This document shows, in pieces, positions 47,646 to 59,219 of a stretch of 64,000 nucleotides of DNA. The notes under the pieces were generated by a model, which was not told the origin of the DNA, searched no databases, and saw only the letters and a program-made list of their open reading frames with translations. This DNA comes from Cryptomeria japonica (taxonomy: Eukaryota > Streptophyta > Pinopsida > Cupressales > Cupressaceae). The stretch spans positions 605,662,177 through 605,726,176 of the forward strand of contig NC_081405.1 of NCBI RefSeq assembly GCF_030272615.1, read 5' to 3'. Position 1 is the stretch's first letter, and every line of letters begins with the position of its first letter. The translations under genes were made by a program, and so were the position numbers.

Positions 47646-48892
47646 TGTTAGAATCTCTTATACCAGGAGAAAACTGAGAGGGGGGGGGGGGGGGGTGAAT
47701 TAGTTTTCCACAAGTATAAGAAATTAATGTAGATTATAAACCATTTACCGGAGCACAATATAAACATCACAATGAAAGATAAAGCATGAAAGCATAGAAC
47801 ACACAAGACCAATATTTTTGATGTGGAAAACCTGTTAAAGGGAAAAACCATGGTGGGAAACTCTACCCACAGTCAAATAATACTTCTATAGCAGTATGTG
47901 AAATAGTTACAATGGGGATTGCACTTGAAATCAAGCCAACTACCTAGAGCTCACTACTCATCACAAAATGAAGTCTCACTGACTTACATAAATATCGGAC
48001 TACAATCCGGAGAAAGTGAACTGTGAAAGTAGCATCTCCTAATGCTTGATACAGTTTCAATTAAGCATTGATGTATGCCCTACAATACTAAAACCTTCTC
48101 AAACATTTGTTGAATGATATATCTTGTTCGCACATAAACCTCTCTCTAATATTGCAGATGTAACCATGCTGACATCATCATGTCCAAATTATATGAATGA
48201 GTCACTTATAAATACATATCATCAACCTTGATAACAAGGTTGGCTAAACCCTAAACCCATAAACCATTATTACAAAAATTATATCACACGATACCACCGG
48301 ACCAATATTATGATGTACATTACATAGCATGGACCTAATTCAAATTCCCAATTAATTATATCTGCCAAAAATTCTGTTAAAACCTATATCAACACGTTTC
48401 ACCAACCGATAGAAACTCTCATTGCAATAACACAAAATAACCAACCGGATCCAAATAGGACCACCAAATCATCATGCCAGCCAATGCAAAGCCACCAAAC
48501 AACTAGGACATGATCAAGAATGCCTTCAGCACATTAGGAACCATTTCTATAAGCTGGACCAAAATCAGTTAACCAAATCATTGAATATCACCAATCAGTA
48601 AAGCTAATCGGTACCAGGAAATACCAACCAGTAATCCAAAACATAAGAAATAGCTTTTGGAGAACCAAATCATGAACCAATTGAATGTGACAAGCATATA
48701 ACCAACCTGAATAACCATCCAAAACTGAAATAACCAATCTGGTGATATCGAATTAGAATCACTGATAACCAAGTCCAACTGAGATAGATCCAATTGGGAT
48801 AGCAGTAACCAACTGGGAAAGAACCATATCCAACCGGAGCACAGTGTTGACATCAATGACAACACATAAGAAATTTCAGCATATTTCCAACA
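47646..48892 (-). repeat. 3' LTR of copia element
   Basis: The plus strand starts TGTTAGAATCTC and ends TTTCCAACA, 1,247 bp. The first 360 bp match 53784-54143 closely. It contains a run of about 19 G at about 47677-47695. On the minus strand the interior borders it with GGGGGAGAT, the PPT, at 48893-48904. Confidence 0.85.
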
Positions 48893-49172
48893 ATCTCCCC
48901 CTTTTCATTTATGGCAACATTGAATGTGAAAAACATCCAAGTGCCGAGGAATGCCAACAATCTCCCCAAACAATCAAGAACCAACAAAATATATCTCCCC
49001 CTAAGATTTTCTGATTTTCACATGAACACTATCTCCCCCTTTGACATAAATGACAAAGGGCTGATGCCAAACCAAACAGCTGACTTCTCCCCCTAAGCAG
49101 CAACATCATCCCATCAACCTAGATCAGAAGATGTTTATGCTAAGCTCACCGGATTGATGCATCCCTGCATCT

Positions 49173-50289
49173 CTAAGTCTCTTTTGGAGGGGTGGTCACC
49201 CCCAACTGATCTCTAATATATTCAAAAGTATCTCTAGGAAATGGTTTCATTAGAATATCTACAATCTGTTCCTTCGTAGGCACATAAACCAATCTAACTT
49301 CCTTTGCTTCAACCTTTTCCTTCAAAAAATTATACCTTATAGAAATGTGTTTTAATTTGGAATGAAATATCAGATTCTTTGACATATCAATAGCAGCAGT
49401 ATTATCACAGTGAACAAAAATAGGCTCATTATAACTTACCCTTATATCCCTCAACATTTGCTTCATCCATAAAATCTAAGTGCAGTATTTGTAGCAGCTA
49501 CATATTCAACTTCAGCAATTGATAATGAAGTGCATGATTGATTCTTGTTGAGCCATTAAACCAAATTCTTCTCAAGAAAGAATGCACCACCTGTAGTTCT
49601 CTTATGGTCATCCACATCTCCTACCCAATCTAAGTCTATATAGGTGCATAATCTAAAACCATCATCCTTTGGATACCATAACCCATAATCTGTTGTTCCT
49701 GCCAAATATCTGAATATTCTTTTAACAACAATATCATGACTTCCTCTTGGATCAGACTGAAATCTAGAAGCAATGCAGACAACATTCATTATATCCGGTA
49801 TGGTATGAGTTAAGTACAACAATCCACCAATCATTGATTTGTATCTAGAAGGTTCACTCTCAAAGATTCATCTTCATTAGACAATTTGCAACCGCTTTTT
49901 ATAGGAGTACCAACTGGTTTTGAGTTTCCAAGACCAAATTTCTTAAGAAATTCCTTCACATACTTAGTTTGACAAATGAAAATACCTTTATTAGTCTGAG
50001 TAATCTACAAACCTAAGAAAAAATCCATCTCTCCAATCATATACATTTCAAATTAATTCTTCATATCATCAGCAAATTTCATGCATAGATTTTCTTCTCC
50101 TCCAAAAATGATATCATCAACAAAGACTTCAATAATCAGTATGTCATCATGCTCAATCTTATAATATAAGTTACTATCAGCATTACCTTTGCTAAAACTG
50201 AGCTTTGAAATATATTTATCTAATCTAGCATACCATGCTCTAGGGGGTTGTTTCAATCCATATAAAGATTTCTTCAATCTACAAACCAT
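49173..50289 (-). pseudogene. Copia RT C-terminal part and RNase H
   Basis: Three minus-strand pieces. At 50289-50053: RT with KKSLYGLKQPPRAWY and the catalytic VFVDDIIFGG (FVDD for YVDD). At 49834-49556: the RT-RH connection GGLLYLTHTIPDI, YLAGTTDYGLWY. At 49466-49173: RNase H with VHCDNTAAIDMSKN and LKHISIRYNFLKEKV plus the tail DILMKPFPRD. Frameshifts and stops separate the pieces. RNase H positions H/D near the end are partly changed (KHISIRY for KHIDIRY). It is adjacent to the 3' LTR. Confidence 0.9.
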
Positions 50290-50619
50290 GCTTTGAAAAT
50301 TTTGAATTTCTCAAGAGCTTCTGATTTTTCTTTCAAAAATGCAACCCACATCATTCTAGAGTAATCATCAATAAGCAACATAAAGTGTTTATCACCTTGA
50401 AAAAATTTATTCCTTGCCGATCCACACAGATCAGTATGAATAAGATCAATAATTTCATTAGATCTATCATGTATGCTTCTAAAAGAAATTCTAACTTGCT
50501 TACCCATTTGACATTCTCTGCGTACCAGATTATGAGGTTTGAATAATCTTGGGCAAATCTTTGATAGCCTGAGTTGAATTAATCTTCACTATGCAATCAA
50601 AATTCACATGAAACATCCT
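50274..50619 (-). pseudogene. Copia integrase remnant
   Basis: On the minus strand HVNFDCIVKINSTQAIKDL near 50600 (end of the zinc-binding region) is followed by MGKQVRISF, then DLIHTDLCGSARN (first catalytic Asp region) and LLIDDYSRMMWVAFLKEK (second Asp). It stops at FKIFKAWF and is joined by a deletion to the RT piece, so the catalytic Glu and the C-terminus are gone. Confidence 0.85.
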
Positions 50620-50624
50620 CTTAT

Positions 50625-52174
50625 TGTTGGCAATATTGCATTATAACAGACAATGAAAGATTGTTGGCATTTCATAAGGATATTGAGAAGGTTGTTGATG
50701 ATTATGGATATAACTGATTAAGGATGTTTTACTATCTTGATATTATTATTTTTTCATTGATGTCAAGAAATTGATTTTCTAATTCAGTATGATGTTGCCA
50801 TATCTTGAGAAGTATGATATGAAGATTATAAAGATGTCGGTAAAAGACACAAGAAATAATATGATGAATAAGGGGATAAATAAGGTATTTAATGGGCAAC
50901 TAGTACCGAGTCAGACAATGATGAGATCATGATGTTTTAGATTGTTTTAACATCATACATATGTTGTAAATTGTAAAGGTTAATACTATACTATGTTATC
51001 AAGTAAAGAACCTAGTCCGTAAACCCTAAGGAACCTAGTTGGTAAACCCTAAGGTTATCGCTATCGGTTAATGAAGGCGGAATGTCTATCGAGTGAAGTT
51101 TAGTATTCACTGAGTTGTAACCAAGTTGTAACCGACCTATAACAAAATGCATTAAATGTTTAAATGCGGTATTTAATGAAGGAAGCTGATGAGATGGAAC
51201 TGATCAATGATTGGTGAGACGTGAATGAAGTTTGTTAACGAATCTAAGGCAATGAAAAGTTGGCATGAAGATCTACAGCTTAGATTGAACTGCAATACCC
51301 TGGCACAAGTTCCAAGAAATGTATGCAAGTTCCAAGCCGGGGTAAAACATTTTCAGATCGAAAGATGCATTGAACCTAGACAAGATAGAAGATCTGATGG
51401 CTATGATTGATCATGGGAAATGTGATCAAGGAGATTAAGTGGTTACCGAATTGTTTATAAATAGGAAACTGTTGATAAACAATGTATGCGGGCAAGTGTA
51501 TGCACAGGGATGCTACATAGTGATTACTGAGCACAGAAGCTTGAAGACCTGTTAGAATAACCGAGTATAGAAGCCCAGCAGATAGACAAGATTAGTTCTA
51601 TGTCTAGATTGTATTGAACAAATAGAAATCTAGTTTAGCATTTTAGATGTGAAGTTGCAGATAGATTTTATTACTGTTATTTTGTGAAAGTGACAAAAAA
51701 TCTCTTAACCAAGTGGACTTAACAGTCTTATTTGTAAAACCCTCTAGCAAGGTAACATTTTGATTGAGTGTTTGAAATCCTTTAACAAGGTCACTTCTAA
51801 CAAAGTGAAGATCCTAACAGATCTGAGGGAAATCCCTTAACCGGGTCACATCTAGCAATGTGTTTGTAATCTTTAACAGGATTTGCTTTTAACCGAGCAT
51901 ACTCTAGAAGAGTATATTTCCTAGTGGGTCTGAAATCTCACAGTGGTTTTTCCCTATTTGGGTTTCCACGTTAAATCTGGTGTTATGAGGTTTATGATGT
52001 TTATATGCTTTTGAGTTTGCATGTTTAACAGTTTTGGTTATATTACTGAAATATATGTTACCGAGGTTGAATCTGATGTTTTTATGGAAGATTAAGTTTG
52101 TATGATTCACCCCCCCCCCCCCCTCATCTTGTTGGCTATTGGATCTGTACTTATATTAAGTATCAGAACTATCA
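50625..52174 (+). mobile_element. Solo LTR, copia-type, nested
   Basis: Starts TGTTGGCAATATTG and ends CAGAACTATCA; 1,550 bp; flanked by perfect CTTAT repeats (50620-50624, 52175-52179). It interrupts the copia element in the zinc-binding part of integrase. The host reading continues across it on the minus strand. TATAAATA at 51456-51463 is its TATA box. A run of about 14 C (about 52108-52124) is at the same place as in the solo LTR at 6623-8132. Confidence 0.88.
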
Positions 52175-52179
52175 CTTAT

Positions 52180-52760
52180 GTCATAGACAACTTTCATGAA
52201 TCTAAGCAATCAATCAAGCCTTCTCACCAGAGTTGAAATGAAAGATGTTTCCTTAGGTCTGAGTTCTAGATGCAATTTCCAAACCAGATCTATTGATAAT
52301 CTTGCACTTTTTATCTTTGAATTATAAATGAAATCCTCTATCCACCATTTGACCTACACTCAAAATATTATACTTTAAACCTTCAACATAATAAACATTG
52401 TCATTATTAGTCTTAGCATCCAAGGATATTGTTCCTTTGCCTTTGATCTCGCATGCCTTGTTGTCTCCAAATCTGACTAGTTCACCATCAAATTCTTGCA
52501 AATATGGTAATTTCCTCTTGTCGTCAGTCATGTGATATAAGAAACCATTGTCTATAACCCATTCATCCTTCTCTTCAATTTTAGCAGCCAGGGCTTTTTC
52601 CTCAATGTGATTTGCATCAATGGTAGCTTCTGGATTATCATCTTTGATAGCAATAAAGACCCAATCTTTACCAGAGTTTCCATTACTGGATCCACTCACA
52701 GGTTCATCATCATCATCAATAATACCAAAATCATCATCACTAGCATAGTAACATAATTTT
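52180..52760 (-). pseudogene. Copia protease remnant
   Basis: The minus-strand open stretch 52699-52322 contains EEKDEWVIDNGFLYHMTDDK, the copia protease region where VIDNG replaces the usual LDSG(A/C)S active site. RFGDNKACEIKGKGTI, then VYYVEGLKYNILSVGQMVDRG follow, all standard copia protease landmarks. Downstream (52320-52180) the reading decays into stops. Confidence 0.85.
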
Positions 52761-52789
52761 TCCTTCTTCCTTCTAAATCTAGGTCTGCT

Positions 52790-53760
52790 CTAATATTCTA
52801 GATTAGGTTTATAATTCCTCATAAATCTTTCTTGATTCCTAGCAGCTCTTTCCGGACATCTAGAAGCAAAATGAAAAATCTTATTGCATGAAAAATATTT
52901 AAAAGGAACTTTTCCTTCATACTTACTTCTAACCAATCCTTTAGGGATTCTTCTGGAAATTAGGGCTTCCAACTCTTCAAGTTCTTTGTCTTCTCTCGCA
53001 ATGTCTTCCAATTCTTTAGCATATAATTCCTTCCAGTCTATCTTCTGCTTACCAGAGGTAGATGCTTTAAATGAAGTCTCAGTTTTAGTAGCACTTTGAT
53101 TTCCAAGTTCCTCAAGTTCAAAAGCAGTCAATTTCCCAAGTAATGTATCTCTAGTAATAGGCGTATTTGACATTGTCCAGAGTTCATTTATTGTAGTAGC
53201 CTTCATTTTGGAAGCCGAAGGTAGAACTCTCAAAATCTTTGACACAACCTCATCCTCATTAACATTTTCACCGCAGTATTTGATTCCCATGACAATCTCA
53301 TTCACTCTATCAATGAAAGAATTTATCTTTTCATCTTCTTCCATCTTCAAAGTTTCATATCTCACCAGGTAACCTTCAATTTGTGCAATCTTTACTGCTT
53401 GGTCACCTTCATAAAGAGTTTCAAGATTCAACCAGATTTGCTTTGCATTTTCCAGTTCTATGACATTCAACAACTTCTCATTTGATAGGGCACTTAACAA
53501 TGCTTCTTTCTCTCTAGCATCATTATCACCTTTCTTCTACTCATCAGGAGGTGTCGGAGTTCCAGAATTAGGACCATGAGGTGTATACCCTTTCTCTGTT
53601 ATCTCCCAAACTTCAACTCCAAGACATCTCAGATGAATCTTCATTCGCTCCTTCCATATATTGTAATTTGTACCATCAAATTTGGGACTCTCCTTCCAAT
53701 AGGAATTAAATGTAGAAGTTTATGCCATCAAAACTCCTCAAGCGATTAAGCTTCTGTAGA
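52790..53760 (-). pseudogene. Copia gag
   Basis: The minus-strand frame 53500-52790 (236 codons) has the gag/UBN2 features AKQIWLNLETLYEGDQ, FIDRVNEIVMGIKYCGE and ILRVLPSASKMKATTI. It ends in a zinc knuckle FKYFSCNKIFHFASRC whose first Cys is replaced by Tyr/Phe context, so it is degenerate. Upstream (53760-53500) the reading continues with stops to the start region after the PBS. Gag forms the particle; this copy is inactive. Confidence 0.85.
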
Positions 53761-53765
53761 GAGGA

Positions 53766-53781
53766 CCTCTCTCTGATACCA
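53766..53781 (-). other. PBS of copia element
   Basis: The minus strand reads TGGTATCAGAGAGAGG two bases after the LTR end TCTAACA. It is the initiator-Met tRNA type usual for Ty1/copia. Confidence 0.88.
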
Positions 53782-53783
53782 AT

Positions 53784-54143
53784 TGTTAGAATCTCTGATA
53801 CTAAGAGGAAACTAGGAGGGGGGTGAATCAGTTTTCCACAAGTATAAGAAATTAATGCAGATTATAAACCATTTGCCGGAGCACAATATAAATGGCACAG
53901 TGAAAGATAAAGCATGAAATAACATAACACACAACACCAATATTTTTGATGTGGAAAACCCAGTAAAGGGAAAAACCACGTTGGGAAACCCTACCCACAG
54001 TCAGATAATACTTCTACAGTAGTATGTGAAATAATTACAATGGGGATTGCACTTGCAATCAGGCCAACCGCCTAGAGCTCACTGCTCATCACAAAAAGAA
54101 GTTTCGCTAACTTACATAAACATCGGACTACAATCCGGATAAA
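53784..54143 (-). repeat. Truncated 5' LTR of copia element
   Basis: Starts TGTTAGAATCTCTG and matches 47646-48010 closely up to CGGACTACAATCCGGA. Similarity then ends abruptly at an A-rich junction (CCCAAAAAAAAAAA). The missing 0.9 kb, with the promoter, was lost by deletion or replacement. Confidence 0.8.
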
Positions 54144-54825
54144 AGGAACCCAAAAAAAAAAAGCAATCTCACTATTTCTTAAGTCATTCCCACCATTTCT
54201 ACCATCATTACTGCCATTTCATTAGTGAAATCAATTTGATTGAAAACAAAGAACCCAAAACTTAAAAATCCAAAAAAAATATACTTGTCTAGGACAACGG
54301 GAACGCATTCCCGATGTTTCTTAGTGCATTCCCATTGTTTTAAAGTGCACTCCCACAGTTTTTACAATGCATTCCTGTGGCTTCTAAAGAGGGAAAAAAA
54401 AAAAAATTTAAAATGCAAACCTGTTGTTTCTAAAGAGGAATGTTTTTTTGCAAATGCAAACCCGTTGTTTCTAAAGATGAAATTTTTTTTACAAATACAA
54501 ACTCATTTCTACCCAGGTTCTTGTTGTTGCTACCTGCAATCCCACTATTTTACTGGTAGATTTAAATTGACAAACACAAAAAAAAACCGAAATATAAAAT
54601 TTGAAAATTATACCTGTCTAGGATGGTGGGAACGCATTCCTGTTGTTTCTCTAGTCAATCCTGTCATTTTTGTAAATCAAAATTTCATTAAAACGGAACT
54701 CCACCAATATGAAAAATCCACCTAAATTATCGCATTTTTGCTTGCAAGTATGAAAAATCTACCAAAACACACGAAAATGACATAAAATGTTAGATTAGAT
54801 CCATGAAGTGGGCTCCACCAGGCAT
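54144..54825. other. Low-complexity spacer with short repeats
   Basis: No gene seen. GCATTCCCGTTGTTTC-like words recur roughly every 30-40 bp (54300-54660), and GTTGTTTCTAAAGA occurs three times, mixed with A/T runs. Some open frames cross it but show no protein features. Its start coincides with the copia LTR truncation. Confidence 0.5.
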
Positions 54826-55636
54826 GCTAGAATTATATTCAAAAAAATGTGAATGTAAACTATTGAAAAGATAAACTAAGAATATCACAAACAAATATCT
54901 CAACCATACTCAAGACTAGGATGTTTAGGAAGAAAGAAAAGTAGATAAACAAGGTAAAAAAGTAATTAAAATGCAAACTTAGTTTTCCTCCTTTGATTTG
55001 ATTGTCCCCTGATTTTATGTGTGCTTTCTATATGATAGATACTTGATTGTGCTCCATGATAATGAATGCAAGATGAAGACTAAGCTAAGATTGGATGTAA
55101 AATACTGTGCTAAATGGATGTGTTCATGCAAAAGAGGGAGTGAGCATTTTTGCATTATGAGGGTATGGAAATGAAAGTGGATGGTTTGTGAAGGAAAATG
55201 GGGGGTTTAAATAGGCTAGAAAGAGAGATGGAGGGGGTTGAGGATGAGACATGTGTCCCTCAGAAGGGCAAGTGTCATGAGGGAGAATGACATGTGTCAT
55301 TGAAAGGAATGACATGTGTCCTTAGGAACACATGCCCATTTGGGAGTAAGCCACCCAAATTGGAAGGTTCTATTCCAAAAGAGATTGAAAAACCATGTTA
55401 TTCCCATGTTTGAGGAAATTTTGGATATTTTCCCAAATTTTAGGAAACTTGGGATATTTTAGGGAATATTGAGATATTTTGGGAATGTGTACACATATGG
55501 TGACGATCAAGGGATAGGGTTGACGAAACCCTTCATTAGCTAGGCTAGATTGGGTTAGGCGAAGGGTTAGAGGAGGGGTTAAGGTTAGGAGACATGTGGA
55601 GAAATAGAATTTATTAATTTAATTAATTAGTTTCAT
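54826..55636 (-). mobile_element. Tat-like LTR fragment
   Basis: Closely similar to 2108-2960 of the LTR at the left end. Shared stretches include TCAAGACTAGGATGTTTAGG, ATGCAAAAGAGGGAGTGAGC and GGTTTAAATAGGCTAGAAAG. It is cut on the right at TTTCATGAGA, before the terminal CTACA, where the tRNA-like sequence begins. On the minus strand TATTTAAACCCC is the TATA candidate. Confidence 0.7.
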
Positions 55637-55639
55637 GAG

Positions 55640-55697
55640 AAGGGTTGGGGGCCTAGCTCGATTGGTGAGAGCTTCTTGTGGTGAAGCACGAGGTCAT
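55640..55697 (+). mobile_element. tRNA-like SINE head, truncated
   Basis: GGGGGCCTAGCTCGATTGGT, then GAGAGCTTCTTGTGGTGAAG. TAGCTCGATTGG (55654-55665) is a good Pol III A box and the following arm-like sequence resembles a tRNA. The B box (GGTTCGANTCC) is missing because an LTR element begins at 55698 right after GGTCAT. It is therefore read as the 5' end of a tRNA-derived SINE or a tRNA-like fragment, not a tRNA gene. Confidence 0.45.
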
Positions 55698-56825
55698 TGT
55701 TGGAATCAAGGAACACTAAGAGGGGGGATGAATTAATGTTCTGCAATTTTTAACCTTGTTAACTTGTTCTTTTATCTACTTAATGCAAATGAACAAAAGA
55801 AAGATGCAAAAACACAAAGTAATCAGCAACAACACCATAACACCAAATTTTATAAGTGGAAAAAAAATTTAAGGGAAAAACCATGGTGGAAATGAGACCC
55901 ACAATATAAATACTCTACAAAAGTATAAGAATATTACATTGGGAATGCACATGTATTCAGACACACTTCCTAGAGCTCACTGCTCAAAAGAAAGAAGGGC
56001 AACAACCCCAAAAGGCTAACTACCTTACAAAATATTTTACAAAGATAATTGGAATGTCTAAACTGAAAAATAACATCTATAAATGCCAAATTATAGTTCC
56101 GGTTAAGCACAAAATACTTAATATGTTGTTGCTCTGCTACACTGCTCTGTTCCACTATTTTTTTTTATTCTGAAGCGTAGATCCTTCACTTGCGCACGTG
56201 AAACTGTGCACAATCAACCATAAACACTTTTCACACACACCAATACCAAAAATGATCATATCCATCGATCTTTTATATCCGCAAAATCAAATTAGATCTT
56301 CTACATGGCGGCTTCAAGAATACTATACAAATGATGAAACATGCATACAAAGTCAGCTCAATCCAAACTCCAATGCATATGCGGACCAAAAATAGTTGTC
56401 CATGCGCTACCAAAATTGTCTAACAACATGCCATGATCACACAACTGAGCACCAAAATCAATCCACATAATCCACACAATGATTATTTACATAATACTGT
56501 TAAATTGCTTTGTCAAGCTGAGAACCAACACATTGGACCATCTAACTCAACCAGAAGTCAACACTAGATACCACAAACCTAGAATATGGTAGATAAAACA
56601 TATGTAATGCTTCCTTGAGATCTACAACATAAAATATAAACCTATATTGAAGTACGGATCGATCAACCTTTTCTTTGTCAAATACTTTGTTTTTCAATTT
56701 GTCGGACTTAACCAAAATGAATCACTCTTCCGGTATGAATAAACTGAGCTATGCAGATGGGTGCATTAGCATTAGTTTCCATCAATAACAACTTTGGTTC
56801 ATCTATGTAGTGCCTCTTGCCAACA
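55698..56825 (-). mobile_element. 3' LTR of copia-type element A
   Basis: The plus strand starts TGTTGGAATCAAGG and ends CTTGCCAACA, 1,128 bp. Interior on the right: minus-strand PPT CAAAGGGGGAGAT at 56826-56838. A GAGGGGGGATGAAT tract lies near its end as in the other copia-type LTRs. The coding remnant of the same element is at 57324-58184. Confidence 0.75.
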
Positions 56826-56838
56826 ATCTCCCCCTTTG

Positions 56839-57323
56839 GCATTGATGGCAACACTTAGTGAATAAAGACTAAGGGTCGGACGAACTAAGAACATACACTA
56901 AAATACCAAAAATTCCAAAATTGCAAAACTCTAAAAGACTCCCCTTGAGCTTATTACAACATTTTTCACTCTTCAACACTCCCCCTTTGACATCAATGGA
57001 AAAGGTAGGGATCCAGATGCCAAAAATCAAGCCAAAATTCTATATGCAGACTACATATATACACACAAACTTTACTAACTTATAAAAACTTGAAGATATT
57101 TGCAAAAGTGTTCTTCAATCAACCCAAATGGCTATCCCAGCCCTTCTTGAGACTCTCCAAGATAGATATGAGACTACTGAATAGATAGGCTTGTATCTCT
57201 GCCGACTTAAGATCTGAAGGTTCACTGGTGGCCTAAGCATCCTTCAATGCACTTAGAGTGATGTCCAACTTGGGAGTGATGTGACTTCACAATTCTCCAA
57301 CTCTGCCAATGATTCTTTCCTTT
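56839..57323 (-). other. 3' untranslated interior of element A
   Basis: Between PPT and the end of the accessory ORF. Contains CCCCCTTTGACATCAATGG near 56983, a second purine tract on the minus strand. No coding seen. Confidence 0.5.
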
Positions 57324-58184
57324 TCATGGCTTAGGCTCCTGATCTTCTTTACTGCTCAAAGAAACTAACAAAGGATCAAGTGATTGACATATTCCGGCTA
57401 ATTTCTCTTCATTCTCTTTGGACTTCTTGTCAATATCCTCAGTGAACTTTGACAGAGATATACAAGATTTGTAAATGTTACCTCCTTTGGATAATGCATT
57501 TTGAATGCTCTCAATACAAGTATCTAATGTAACTCTATCATCGACAATCATTCTTTTCAATGTCTGGAGCCTTTTGGCATTGAACTCGCTACAAACCTTC
57601 AGTTCAGTTGATTTCTCAAATGACTCAAAATGAGTATCCACCAAGTTGATCGAACTCTTCAGTTGTATAGATGGAGTGTCAGGTGTATCCTTTTGGAATG
57701 TAGTCATTATTTTCTATAGGATACTAGATGCAAGACTTACAAGCTCACTATCCTCTATATAAGACTTTGAGATCTCTTCTCTAGCCTTGGCCTATGCAAG
57801 TGATGTTAGTTTTAGCTTTTGGATCAGAGAGAGAGAATCTAAGTTAATTGGACCTTGTGACAGTGTTGGATCATCAAAAAATTTCTTATCCTTTTCTAGA
57901 AAATCCTTTACATCATCTGCAATGTCTCTTCTTGCATCCCTTTTATCTTTTGTATCTACTTTTATCTTGACCTCTTTAAGGCCTGCATCATCAACAACCG
58001 GAACTTGATTCTCAACAAAGGGCATTGTATCCATTGGTCGATCTGGAGGATTTTGTGTATCCTCATCCTTATTATCATTACCTATTTCATCTTTATCTTT
58101 ATCCTCCAAATCCTCATCTCTAGTCTCTTCCAAAACATTCACCTCTACCTTATCAACTGTCTATACTTCTGGAATAGGAGTATC
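57324..58184 (-). pseudogene. Accessory ORF of element A, C-terminal part
   Basis: One minus-strand frame from 58184 to 57324, broken by TAG stops near 57792 and 57716. The first part is very acidic (DEDLEDKDKDEIGNDNKDED). The second is helical, with FNAKRLQTLKRMIVDDRVTL and LSKFTEDIDKKSKENEEKL. It resembles the C-terminal coiled-coil half of the larger accessory ORF at 59220-62594 in style and in order, though diverged. Element B is inserted at 58185, cutting off the upstream half. Confidence 0.55.
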
Positions 58185-58960
58185 TATTAGGATTCCCAAA
58201 GATACTGAGAGGGGGGGTGAATCAGTATTTGACCGGTAAAAGAATTTACCTAAATTATAACATGAAAAGCACTTCAAAATTGTGTACCGATAAATTAAAA
58301 TTAATGCAGTAAAGAAGAATAATAACCACAACATAAGAGACATACCATAACACAATATTTTAACGAGGAAACCTGGTGTGGGAAAAACCTCGATAGGATT
58401 TGTGACCCACAATATTCTCTTACTAGCCAATAAGGGAATATTACTGTTTACAATAGGGGCCTACACGTGCAGGAAGGCCAAGTGCCTAGAGCTCACTGCT
58501 TAGTTACAAAAGAAGTCACACTGACTTGCAAAATTGGATTATACAAATCCAATGTCTTTTACTGCTTCAAATCAGCATCTACTATGCCAGATTCAGTACC
58601 GGTTTAAGCTCTGCAATATACATAAACCCTTATCCCAATAATTCGCACATTATGTTTGCTATTATCTTTTCATATATTACACTACCTAAATGATCTACAA
58701 TGATCTCATACTTATATGAGTCATGTTACAATCCGCCAAGTTGGCTTACAAAAGATTTAACAATTAATTACAAAATATATTTATACAAAATCCTTGTCAG
58801 CCAGGGTGTCGGTAATCTTATTTTTGGTGTATATCGGTGTAGAGTTTGTCAGTATCGGTGCCTGTCTCTGCCTACCGGTATCACATGATTGTAAGGTTGC
58901 CATCAATGACAATACCTTCAATCACCTACAATTTCTCATTGGAGTGTGCATTTGCCAACA
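58185..58960 (-). mobile_element. 3' LTR of copia-type element B
   Basis: The plus strand starts TATTAGGATTCCC (TG changed to TA) and ends TTTGCCAACA, 776 bp. It contains the GAGGGGGGGTGAATCAG tract. On the right the minus-strand PPT CCAAAGGGGGAGAT follows. Left of it the reading passes straight into element A's ORF without a PBS, so B is nested in A. Its 5' LTR must lie beyond the window. Confidence 0.7.
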
Positions 58961-59219
58961 ATCTCCCCCTTTGGCATTGATGGCAACACTCATGAGAAAA
59001 ATCAAAAAGTGTCCAAAATGATGTCCAAAAAGAATCTGCCAAGATATCTTACCAAAACTGTGTTGTCAAAAATGTATGCTCCCCCTGAGCTGATGATGTC
59101 CTATTCTAATCATTCTTCTCATCTCACTACTCCCCCTTTGACATCACTGACAAAGGTTGTCATTCGTTGTCAGTGGAGTGTGGTTCTTGCCTAGATTGTT
59201 GTAACCGGTGGGTTACAAT
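58961..59219 (-). other. PPT and 3' untranslated interior of element B
   Basis: CAATGCCAAAGGGGGAGAT on the minus strand next to the LTR, then CTCCCCCTTTGACATC-type repeats near 59130. No coding. Confidence 0.6.

Larger units (their letters stand above)
47646..54143 (-). mobile_element. Decayed Ty1/copia element
   Basis: On the minus strand: truncated 5' LTR (53784-54143), initiator-Met PBS, gag, protease, integrase start, RT end, RNase H, PPT and full 3' LTR (47646-48892). The domain order PR-IN-RT-RH is that of Ty1/copia. A deletion removes most of the integrase core and the RT fingers and palm start. A solo LTR is nested at 50625-52174. Because the 5' LTR is truncated, no TSD can be tested. 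Confidence 0.85.

Noticed and set aside
54240..54725. 161-codon plus-strand open frame
   Set aside because: Composed of short repeats and A/T runs, no recognisable motif, next to a truncation scar.
55640..55697. Functional tRNA gene
   Set aside because: No B box, no complete cloverleaf and an abrupt end at an LTR.
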